33,005 nt of DNA. Source: Candidatus Obscuribacterales bacterium (GTDB taxonomy: Bacteria > Cyanobacteriota > Vampirovibrionia > Obscuribacterales > Obscuribacteraceae). The position numbers and the translations under genes are program-made. Shown one piece after another: positions 14,985 to 22,354 of this stretch. Within the stretch, counting starts at the first letter, position 1, and the number at the start of each line of letters is the position of its first letter. The notes beneath the pieces were generated by a model. The model was given only the letters and a program-made list of their open reading frames with translations, did not search any database and was not told the origin of the DNA. The DNA is taken from positions 1 to 33,005 of the forward strand of contig JAGVKB010000045.1 in assembly GCA_020050835.1 (NCBI GenBank), read 5' to 3'.

Positions 14985-17434
14985 TAGAGTATCCGGTTTG
15001 CTAACTGCCTTTGAAAGTCCTCTGGCTTGGTCTCTTTGTTGTTTAACGCCTGTTCGGATTGAGCGATTATTAGCAGTGTCTTGATCACCGCATCTTCATT
15101 TAGGGATATGCTGTCTATTTGCTCTTCAATCAAGAAAAGGGCGAAATCAGGATAGTCGCTCGGCGCCTGCCCGCAAATTCCGATTTTCCTGCCGGCTTTC
15201 TTGGCGGATCTAATCGCTTGGGCTATCATGCGTTTGACGGCCTCATTTCGTTCGTCGAAAAGATGGGCCACTATCGCCGAATCTCGGTCAAGGCCCAGTG
15301 TCAGCTGGGTGAGATCATTCGAGCCGATTGAGAAGCCGTCGAAGATTTCGGCAAAGAGATCAGCTGCAATCACATTAGCTGGAAGCTCGCACATTACGTA
15401 TACTTCCAGTCCGTCTTGCCCGCGTTTGAGACCATTCTTTTCCATCTCAGCCAGGACGCTTTGACCTTCAGAAACAGTTCTGCAAAATGGCACCATTACT
15501 TTTACGTTGTTCAGTCCAAGGGCCTCACGGACGTGCTTGAGAGCCTGGCATTCAAGAGCAAATCCGTCTTTATAGTCTTCGTGGTAATAGCGAGCAGCTC
15601 CTCTGAACCCGATCATCGGGTTTTCCTCTTTCGGCTCGAACTGGGCTCCCCCTAAAAGATTGGCGTATTCATTGGTTTTGAAGTCGGACAGCCGCACGAT
15701 CACTTCGCGCGGGTAGAACGCCGCGGCAATTGTCGCTATTCCTTCGGCGAGCTTCTGAACGAAATAGTCTTCTCGCCTCTGATAATTACGAGTGAGATGC
15801 TCGATCGCCATTCTTGTTTGAGGGTCTGAAATAGAGTCGAACCTGGTGAGTGCTAACGGATGAACCTTCACTTCATTGGCGATAATGAATTCCTCGCGCG
15901 CCAACCCAATACCGTCGACCGGTAGAGAGGCAAGCGAAAGTGCCTGCTCCGGGTTGCCGAGATTGAGCATTATGCGCGTATTGGTTTTGGGGATGTCATC
16001 TAAATGGACGGTTGAGCGGACGAATGGAAGCCGTCCGGCATACACTCGTCCTTCCTCACCACCGGCGCAGCTTACCGTAATCTGACGAGCGTTTTCGAGG
16101 ATTTCCGTTGCCCTGCCGGTGCCAACCACGCATGGCACTCCGATCTCCCGGCTGACGATCGCTGCATGGCAGGTTCGACCGCCGCGATTCGTAACGATTG
16201 CCGCCGCGCGCTTCATTACAGGCTCCCAGTCAGGATCGGTCATGTCGGTAACCAGGACATCACCGTCTTGAAATGACTTTAGCTCGTTGAGATTGTTGAT
16301 GAGCTTGGCTGGTCCGGCGCCAATCTTTTCGCCGATCGCTCGGCCAGTCAATATCACCTGTCCATCGGATTCAAGTCGATAGGAATCGAGTATACGGACG
16401 TCCCGCACGGAATGAACCGTCTCAGGTCTTGCTTGTACAATGTAGAGCAAGCCGTCCTTGCCGTCTTTTGCCCACTCGATGTCCATTCCGACATTTCGCT
16501 GGTACTTTGCGCTGTAATGGTGCTCAATGGCGCATGCCCAGTTGGCCAGGAGCAGCACTTCTTGATCCGTCAGGCTGAGTCGCTCGCGTTCTTCTACTCG
16601 AGTATTTAGGTTGCGCGTGGTTCGCGTTCCATGTGTGTCATAAACCATGCGAAACTGTTTGGAGCCTACCTTGCGGCGAATAATCGAGCTATGTCCAGTC
16701 AGCAAGGTCGGTTTAAACACGAGAAACTCGTCGGGATCAACTCGACCGGCGACCACATTTTCGCCCAGTCCATATGAGGAGGAGACAAGAACGACGTCTC
16801 TGAATCCGCTTTCCGGGTCAAGCGTAAATATCACGCCGGCTGCAGCCAAGTCAGATCTCACCATCTTTTGCACTCCGACCGACAGGCGGACTGTAACGTG
16901 GTCGAATCCCTGGTCTATGCGATATGCGATCGCGCGGTCCGTAAAGAGCGAAGCAAAGCAGTTTAAGCAGGAATCAAGCAGCGCCTGTTCTCCACGCACA
17001 TTGAGGAATGACTCTTGTTGTCCGGCAAATGATGCTTCTGGCAGATCCTCAGCGGTGGCGCTCGATCGTACTGCTACATCTACGCCGGACCCGTAGCGGC
17101 GCTCCATCTCTTTGTAGGCGCTGAGAATCTCTTCTTTCACTGCTGCCGGTAATCCGGTCTGCTTGATCAAGCTTCTCAAGGAGAGAGCGCGCTTGGATAG
17201 CTCTTCCGTGTCGTTTTTGTCAAGCCCGTCGAGCAGCTCCTTTATTTGTCCTTCGATCTTGCCATCTCTAAGAAGCGCAGCATAGGCATCGGCTGTCACT
17301 ATGAACCCACCAGGGACTCGTATACCTTGGCTAGTCAGCGAACGCAACAACTCTCCAAGCGAGGCGTTCTTTCCACCAGCTATCCCGATGTCTTCAAGTC
17401 CTACATTTTCGAGCCAGCGTGTGTAGTTGGTCAT
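14984..17434 (-). CDS. ppsA: Phosphoenolpyruvate synthase
   Basis: An 816-residue enzyme making PEP from pyruvate and ATP (products AMP and phosphate), the entry to gluconeogenesis. The domain order is complete. The N-terminal ATP-binding domain (about 1-345) contains GGKNASLGELL, VRSSATAEDLPEASFAGQQESF and YIVQARPETV. The phosphohistidine domain has GGRTCHAAIVSRE with catalytic H423. The C-terminal TIM barrel has GIGLAREEF, MVPFCRT, GSNDLTQLTLGLDRDS and IGICGQAPSD with catalytic C754. The open frame extends to 17590, but ATG 17434 begins MTNYTRWLENVGLEDI, the standard PpsA N-terminus, and has GGGAGAG just upstream; the upstream extension is noncoding leader. A 15-pair hairpin lies 71-100 bases upstream and a 20-bp palindrome about 180 bases upstream, both possible control sites. 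USPs flank it on both sides. Confidence 0.95.
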   Translation of the reverse strand: MTNYTRWLENVGLEDIGIAGGKNASLGELLRSLTSQGIRVPGGFIVTADAYAALLRDGKIEGQIKELLDGLDKNDTEELSKRALSLRSLIKQTGLPAAVKEEILSAYKEMERRYGSGVDVAVRSSATAEDLPEASFAGQQESFLNVRGEQALLDSCLNCFASLFTDRAIAYRIDQGFDHVTVRLSVGVQKMVRSDLAAAGVIFTLDPESGFRDVVLVSSSYGLGENVVAGRVDPDEFLVFKPTLLTGHSSIIRRKVGSKQFRMVYDTHGTRTTRNLNTRVEERERLSLTDQEVLLLANWACAIEHHYSAKYQRNVGMDIEWAKDGKDGLLYIVQARPETVHSVRDVRILDSYRLESDGQVILTGRAIGEKIGAGPAKLINNLNELKSFQDGDVLVTDMTDPDWEPVMKRAAAIVTNRGGRTCHAAIVSREIGVPCVVGTGRATEILENARQITVSCAGGEEGRVYAGRLPFVRSTVHLDDIPKTNTRIMLNLGNPEQALSLASLPVDGIGLAREEFIIANEVKVHPLALTRFDSISDPQTRMAIEHLTRNYQRREDYFVQKLAEGIATIAAAFYPREVIVRLSDFKTNEYANLLGGAQFEPKEENPMIGFRGAARYYHEDYKDGFALECQALKHVREALGLNNVKVMVPFCRTVSEGQSVLAEMEKNGLKRGQDGLEVYVMCELPANVIAADLFAEIFDGFSIGSNDLTQLTLGLDRDSAIVAHLFDERNEAVKRMIAQAIRSAKKAGRKIGICGQAPSDYPDFALFLIEEQIDSISLNEDAVIKTLLIIAQSEQALNNKETKPEDFQRQLANRIL

Positions 17435-17504
17435 AATCTCTCCCGCACAAGATGAGCGACGGATACGCTGCCTTAATGTTCGTCGCTTACTGAGGTATTG
17501 CGCA

Positions 17505-17533
17505 TCGACCTTTCGGTTGGGTCGAAAGGTCGA
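17505..17533 (-). promoter_or_regulatory. Long hairpin/dyad in the PEP synthase leader
   Basis: TCGACCTTTCG at 17505-17515 and its exact complement CGAAAGGTCGA at 17523-17533 flank a seven-base loop. Beyond one A-C mismatch the stem continues for four more GC pairs (17500-17503 with 17535-17538), for 15 pairs in total. It lies about 70 bases before the ppsA start and would be transcribed in its leader if the promoter is upstream. It could be an operator or an RNA control element. There is no U run, so termination is unlikely. Confidence 0.45.
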
Positions 17534-17610
17534 CGCGCCAGGCTCGACGGTCGATTTCGTAAAGGCTGAAGTGTTCTGGTTGCGCTGCAAACTTGCTACG
17601 GCAAGGCTGA

Positions 17611-17630
17611 AATCATCCGATCGGATGATT
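17611..17630 (+). promoter_or_regulatory. Perfect 20-bp palindrome between divergent ppsA and USP genes
   Basis: AATCATCCGA at 17611-17620 is followed with no spacer by its exact reverse complement at 17621-17630. The surrounding bases do not extend the symmetry. A perfect uninterrupted 20-bp dyad in a divergent intergenic region is the usual form of a dimeric repressor or activator operator. It could serve ppsA on the left, the small ORF and USP on the right, or both. No regulator gene is adjacent, so the binding protein is unknown. Confidence 0.5.
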
Positions 17631-17766
17631 AGCAGATCAGTCCGAATACCAATGCTGAACTACGTTCGGATAAGAGATCATAGCTGTGATTGGAAGCTTG
17701 AGTGAGTCGAAAGCAATCGGTGATTGAGGTTGACTTACAGGCGGAAAGTGCAAATAGGGAGTTTGT

Positions 17767-17874
17767 GTGCTCGATTTATTGGCTGTTTTAGGTCTAGGAG
17801 TCTTGGCGGTCCTGCCGATACTCGTATATATGCTGGATCGATGGGGTTTTGAAGGTGGCGCCAGGAAAGATTGA
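17767..17874 (+). CDS. Possible 35-residue single-pass membrane peptide
   Basis: A short frame from GTG 17767 to TGA 17872-17874 encodes an N-terminal hydrophobic helix (LDLLAVLGLGVLAVLPILVY) followed by a charged tail (MLDRWGFEGGARKD). GGGAG at 17758-17761/62 lies about five bases upstream, and a stop codon at 17755-17757 means the frame cannot extend further. A TTGACT near 17730 could be part of a promoter. The form, one helix plus a short basic cytoplasmic tail, is like small subunits of membrane complexes (KdpF- or CydX-like size), but no family match is claimed. It lies between ppsA and a long USP-like gene, oriented with the latter, 123 bases upstream of it. Confidence 0.4.
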   Translation: MLDLLAVLGLGVLAVLPILVYMLDRWGFEGGARKD

Positions 17875-17997
17875 CTGCTTATCGCCATCTGTTCGGCTGG
17901 GCGAAAAGATACTCACAGCGGAGGATGTCCAAGTGTGGAGGGAGCGGTAGATAATTGATTTATCCTCGCTGTCTCAATACTTAAGGCACCAAATGAT

Positions 17998-18927
17998 ATG
18001 AAAGAATTGTCGCTACTTCTTGCGCTGGATGGATCGCTGGAATGCAAGGCAGCATTTGCTGCTTGCCATAAGTTAGCCACTAAAATGCCGGTACGGGTAA
18101 CTGCCCTACATGTTATCGACTCTGTTGGACTGTGGGATTTCCTCTGTCACGATTCGGAGGGGCTACTCGGCAGTGGCCCGTTTCTAATGGCTCATGAGCA
18201 GATGAAACGAGCGCTGCAGTCGATTGGTGAAACATTGACGGATGTATATAAGATTCATGCTGATTCCAGCGGTATTGAAGGAGACTTGATTTTGGATGAG
18301 GGAAGCACCGTCAGAGAGGTCTACCGGCGGTGCCAAGACTTCGACATGATTGCGATCGGACATCGAATGTGCGGTGTGCGATCGACAGCTGAAGAACGCC
18401 GGAAGTTTCCGCGCTATTCTGCGGCCGAGAAGCTGGTGCACTACGTCAATCGGCCGCTTCTAGTCATGCAGAGCGCACTGACTGATTGGGCCTTTTTGAC
18501 ACTGGCTGTGTCTGCTGATCGACTGTACGTAAATGCCTTTGCCGGAGCGATCCAACTTGCCAAGAAATTGTCTGTACCGCTCAGAGTCACATTCGGAGTG
18601 CAGCCGGGCGACGAAGTGGATCGTATACCCAGCGTTGTGAACCGAATGAGGCAAAGTGCCGGCGTCGCTGACGAGTTTCCGGTTGATGTCAAGATTGTGC
18701 GAGGCGACGGAGCGTGGTTTATGCCACCGATCGAGTCGGCGTCCGATTCGCTCGTGATTGTGCCGACAGCCGCATCCAGTATGGTGCGTGAAACGCCATT
18801 CAGTACTGCTCCTGACTTAGTGCTCCGCTACTCGCCCTGTCCTGCAATCTTGTTCTGGCCCGAGGAGTATTCTGCAACTGGAGCTTTGCAGCAGGAGAAA
18901 GTGACTATCGTGGCGGCTGGCGACTAG
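17998..18927 (+). CDS. Two-domain universal stress protein-like protein
   Basis: A 309-residue paralogue of the protein at 9783-10736. The first half runs from MKELSLLLALDGSLE through VTALHVIDS and FDMIAIGHRMCGV to RYSAAEKLVHYVNRPLLVMQ. The second half spans about 165-290 and ends RYSPCPAILFWPEEYS. The fold order is that of tandem USPs. The first half keeps the LALDGS loop, but neither half has the G-x2-G-x9-G-S/T signature; IGHR replaces it, as in the paralogue. ATG 17998 is used; the upstream ribosome site is weak (AAGG about 13 bases before). The gene is divergent from ppsA, with a palindrome and a small ORF in the gap, and converges on the USP at 19004-19543. Confidence 0.8.
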   Translation: MKELSLLLALDGSLECKAAFAACHKLATKMPVRVTALHVIDSVGLWDFLCHDSEGLLGSGPFLMAHEQMKRALQSIGETLTDVYKIHADSSGIEGDLILDEGSTVREVYRRCQDFDMIAIGHRMCGVRSTAEERRKFPRYSAAEKLVHYVNRPLLVMQSALTDWAFLTLAVSADRLYVNAFAGAIQLAKKLSVPLRVTFGVQPGDEVDRIPSVVNRMRQSAGVADEFPVDVKIVRGDGAWFMPPIESASDSLVIVPTAASSMVRETPFSTAPDLVLRYSPCPAILFWPEEYSATGALQQEKVTIVAAGD

Positions 18928-19003
18928 GTTTACTTAGCTACCTTTCGGTCTAAATCCAAGCGACTATTTGACGGGTTGATTGCAATGGTCACCAACGAGC
19001 TAT

Positions 19004-19543
19004 TCAGATTACTCTGTCGCAAGATTTGATGGTTTGATGATCAGAGCTGGTGTCGCTGGGCGACTGCTGGTCTGAAGCGGTGTTCTGTTCTGAGACCAAT
19101 CTGGATTCTGCCGTCTGTTTCTCCTTAACTATTTCTACCGAACAAGGGGCGATCTTAAGAACGCTCTCGGCAATGCTGCCGAGCATTAATTTGCTCAGAC
19201 CGCGCCGGCCGTGAGAACCCATTACGATCAGATCGGCTTTCCATTCCTCTGCCTTTTCGGCGATGGCGTATTTGACGTTACCGTCAATTACGGATCCCAT
19301 AACTCGAAGATTGGGAAACCGGGCTTGGAGAATTGCGGTATTAGAAGAGACCAGCCGTTCGAGGTGCTGGCGAATTGAATCTAGAAGTCCATCGGGTGGT
19401 GGATAAAAACCATAATCCAGGTAAGGTGAGTCAACGACGCTGAGCAACAAGAACTCTGTGTCCTTGTCCCAGGTTCGCTCGGTGACAGAGCGCAGTGCTG
19501 CGTTGCTGCATTCTGAGCCGTCGAGTGCGATCAGAACTTTCAT
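19004..19543 (-). CDS. Universal stress protein (UspA family)
   Basis: A 179-residue single-domain USP with the clearest canonical features of the set: MKVLIALDGSECS at the start, IVMGSHGRRGLSKLMLGS (G-x2-G-x9-G-S) and the terminal strand APCSVEIV. A 30-residue Ser/Gln/Thr-rich tail follows and is probably disordered. ATG 19543 has AGGAGA about seven bases upstream. The protein is expected to bind ATP and act in the cytoplasm under stress. It converges with the two-domain USP gene (76-base gap) and is divergent from the MFS/spermidine synthase gene, so its promoter must lie in 19544-19759. Confidence 0.92.
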   Translation of the reverse strand: MKVLIALDGSECSNAALRSVTERTWDKDTEFLLLSVVDSPYLDYGFYPPPDGLLDSIRQHLERLVSSNTAILQARFPNLRVMGSVIDGNVKYAIAEKAEEWKADLIVMGSHGRRGLSKLMLGSIAESVLKIAPCSVEIVKEKQTAESRLVSEQNTASDQQSPSDTSSDHQTIKSCDRVI

Positions 19544-19759
19544 GGTAAATCTCCTCTCTCGAGTCCGGTGGCACCGCTTGTTCGGATTTCCACGCTGCCC
19601 GAATCATCTGCTCCAACATCTTAATTCTGGTGCATCTTCGAGTTAACTGCATCGTCCGAATTAGTTAAAGTGATTTGGTCTGGCTCCACCGGCCGATTGA
19701 GTTAAACTGTCGAGCCTACTATTTGTCCCTAACGAGTGGATGTTGTAAGGTTGTTCGCA

Positions 19760-21769
19760 ATGTGTATCAAAATCCTTCTCGGTGTAACGATCTTCCTTTC
19801 AGCCTACTTGATTTTTCAAATCGAGCCGTTGTCTGGCAAGATAGTCACTGCAAGATTAGGAGGCTCTGCCGGTATCTGGAGTGTTTGCGTGCTGTTTTTC
19901 CAGCTGGTCGTTTTGGCTGGCTACGTTCTTACATATCTGTTGTGCAAGCTCAAGCCAAAACTGCAGGCGACTTTGTATGCAACCCTGGCGGTTGCATCGC
20001 TTGGCTTACTGAAGCTACCGCCGCCAGAGCTTTGGATGCCACCGCCGGAGCTGGAGCCGGTCTATTCTCTGCTTTCGCTCCTAATCGGAAATCTTGCTGT
20101 ACCATGCATCTTCCTTTCAAGCGTCAGCGGCATGCTGCAGAAGTGGTTCGCGCAACTTAAGCTGGGTAATCCATATCCGCTCTATAGCATCTCGAACACT
20201 GGTTCATTGGGCGCATTGCTCGCTTATCCTATTCTTGTTGAACCGCACGTCGGGCTAGCTCAAACGATAGACATTTGGAGATGGTTCTACGTGGCAGTAA
20301 TCGGACTGGTGGTCTTGTCCGCGGTTATTGTTTGGCTGATTGTGAAGCCAGAACCAGCAGCGGTAGAACTTGGGGTGGATGAGGCTGCTCCATCGTCAAC
20401 GAGTTTCCTGGTCTGGCTTTGTCTGTCCGCGTTGGGCTCAGTTACGTTGCTCGTGTACACGACTTATCTGACGCAAGATATTGCTCCTGTACCGTTACTG
20501 TGGGTTGTTCCGCTCTCGATTTATCTGGTTACCTTCATTTTGTGCTTCGCCGCTTCTCAGTTTTATGAGCGCAAGATTTTATTGCTGCTTGCTCCGGCAC
20601 TTCTTATCTTTGAGCCCTGTTTGCGTTCGCTTCCTGCGGCAAATGTACTAGCTGTACTGTCGATCATCTTTCTGATTTGCATGATCTGTCATGGTGAGCT
20701 GGTCCTGCGTAAGCCCGGTTATCGCTACTTGCCGCTCTTTTACCTGGCCGTTGCGCTCGGCGGTGCGCTGGGCGGTATCTTAGTCAATTTAGTTGCTCCA
20801 TCGATTTTCGACTCATATGTGGAGCGGGGAATAATCGGGTGGTGCATAATCGCTCTAACTGTCAAGTCCTTTTGGAAGGATGATCTGCGTTTCTTTTCTC
20901 ATCGCTGGTTGGATGCTGCTGCAATTATCACTCTCGTCTATCTGCTGGCATTGCTGAACTTAACTTTCCTGTTGAAACCTGGGAAGGTGACAGTCTGGCA
21001 AAAAAGAAACTTTTACGGTTGTTTGTCTGTCAATAGCGATGGAGACAGAATTACACTTGTCAATGGAGACATCATTCATGGGTCTCAGTACAAAGACAAA
21101 GCATTTCAATTCATTCCGACTCAGTATTATGCACGTAGCTCTGGAGCCGGATTGATCGATGATTGCTGGCGAAGTAGGCATCCAGGTCGCCGGTTGAAAT
21201 ATGGGTTGATCGGGCTTGGTGCGGGCACGATGGCCGCTTATGCAAATCCCGGTGATACTGTTGTTTTCTACGAAATCGATCCGAAAGTGAAGGAGGCAGC
21301 TCAAAGGTACTTCTCTTACTTAAGCAATTGCCGCGGGTCAGTCACCATTTTGAATGGTGATGCCCGCGTAACTTTGTCGACTCAGGCACCGCAGAACTTT
21401 GACTATCTGCTGGTCGACGCTTTCAATGGCGATGCCGTTCCGGTTCATCTGCTTACGAAGGAAGCGGTCAACATCTATCTGAAGCATCTTGCAGCCGATG
21501 GTATTTTGCTGGTGCACATATCCAACAAGTACGTCAATCTCGAACCGGTGCTAGCAAATATTGCGGAGCAACTAGGACTGACCGCCCAGTACATTCGTAG
21601 TCCAAATGGCAGGTATGTTGCCATTTCAAGAATGCATCCGGTCGAGCTTCCGGCTGAAGATCAAAAGTTTTTCCCTGAGTTAACCATCGAACAGGCCAGA
21701 GGCAATCAGCTGGTCGGGGTCTGGACAGACAACTACTCAAATGTTTACGCAATCTTGAATCGAAAGTAG
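19760..21769 (+). CDS. Fused MFS transporter / spermidine-synthase-like protein
   Basis: About 669 residues. The N-terminal 400 residues carry roughly ten to twelve hydrophobic helices, starting IKILLGVTIFLSAYLIFQIEPLSGK, the usual opening of fused MFS/spermidine synthase proteins. A conserved PYPLYSISNTGSLGALLAYP segment follows near residue 140. The C-terminal 230 residues form a spermidine-synthase-like Rossmann domain: GLIGLGAGTMAAYA (cofactor loop), FYEIDPKV (acidic residue), NGDAR and VDAFNGDAVPVHLLTKEA. Family members are thought to make or move polyamines or related aminopropyl compounds; the substrate is unproven. GTG 19736 is possible, but ATG 19760 has GTAAGG nine bases upstream and starts directly before the first helix. 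It is single on its strand, with convergent Tad-like genes only three bases beyond its stop. Confidence 0.85.
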   Translation: MCIKILLGVTIFLSAYLIFQIEPLSGKIVTARLGGSAGIWSVCVLFFQLVVLAGYVLTYLLCKLKPKLQATLYATLAVASLGLLKLPPPELWMPPPELEPVYSLLSLLIGNLAVPCIFLSSVSGMLQKWFAQLKLGNPYPLYSISNTGSLGALLAYPILVEPHVGLAQTIDIWRWFYVAVIGLVVLSAVIVWLIVKPEPAAVELGVDEAAPSSTSFLVWLCLSALGSVTLLVYTTYLTQDIAPVPLLWVVPLSIYLVTFILCFAASQFYERKILLLLAPALLIFEPCLRSLPAANVLAVLSIIFLICMICHGELVLRKPGYRYLPLFYLAVALGGALGGILVNLVAPSIFDSYVERGIIGWCIIALTVKSFWKDDLRFFSHRWLDAAAIITLVYLLALLNLTFLLKPGKVTVWQKRNFYGCLSVNSDGDRITLVNGDIIHGSQYKDKAFQFIPTQYYARSSGAGLIDDCWRSRHPGRRLKYGLIGLGAGTMAAYANPGDTVVFYEIDPKVKEAAQRYFSYLSNCRGSVTILNGDARVTLSTQAPQNFDYLLVDAFNGDAVPVHLLTKEAVNIYLKHLAADGILLVHISNKYVNLEPVLANIAEQLGLTAQYIRSPNGRYVAISRMHPVELPAEDQKFFPELTIEQARGNQLVGVWTDNYSNVYAILNRK

Positions 21770-21772
21770 AAG

Positions 21773-22354
21773 TTAAGGCAAATAGAGCTCCGATTTTACG
21801 ATTGGGAAGAGGTAAGTTCTATTGAGCTTAAGGTAGCCATTCTTGTTAAATTGAGCTCCGAAAAAGAAAATCGGTGCTGGAACTTTAACTGTCGTCTCGG
21901 TGGTCACTGATACATACGGTGATTCGTTATCGGGTGGATTGCCGCCGTAGTCTTCGTAGATGAAGCCGCTTGTAACGACAGCCGGCTTGGTCAGGATGAA
22001 ACTATTGGATGGATATGAGCTGACGATCGCTCTGGCTGCTGACAAGCCGTTAGTGTAGTCCTTTGTTTGCGCGGCCGCGCGGGCTGCATCCCGGCAGGCG
22101 TGATCGTTGACTGCTGCTGCTAACGTAAGAAGTGAGAGGTTTAGTGCCAGCAGTATTAAGGGCACCATACAAACAATAATGGATGCCAGCTCGATGATAC
22201 TCTGACCGATTCGGTGCTGATTTATGCGGTGTTCGTCATTTGAGGACGCACGAGGCGTTTTTGATTTATGTCTCAAGTTGGCCGCAGAACGAATTGTGAG
22301 AATTTTGAGGATTCTAGACATCGGTTTTTCTTCTAGTGATTGAGTTAATGTCAT
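21773..22354 (-). CDS. TadE-like pseudopilin family protein
   Basis: A 193-residue protein with about 49 hydrophilic residues, then GQSIIELASIIVCMVPLILLALNLS. The G-Q-S-x-x-E junction followed by a hydrophobic helix is the TadE/TadG processing and membrane signature. The C-terminal part (about 85-193) is a small beta-rich extracytoplasmic domain ending in FPIVKSELYLP. In Tad systems such minor pilins are cut by a TadV-type peptidase and help assemble Flp pili or related surface structures. ATG 22354 overlaps the stop of the VWA gene (ATGA), so the two are translationally coupled. An internal ATG at 22321 is possible. It is last in the three-gene operon. Confidence 0.75.
   Translation of the reverse strand: MTLTQSLEEKPMSRILKILTIRSAANLRHKSKTPRASSNDEHRINQHRIGQSIIELASIIVCMVPLILLALNLSLLTLAAAVNDHACRDAARAAAQTKDYTNGLSAARAIVSSYPSNSFILTKPAVVTSGFIYEDYGGNPPDNESPYVSVTTETTVKVPAPIFFFGAQFNKNGYLKLNRTYLFPIVKSELYLP

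Noticed and set aside
17490-17640. Possible intrinsic terminators in the ppsA leader region
   Set aside because: The hairpin and palindrome lack downstream U runs and lie upstream of gene starts, so operator or leader functions fit better.
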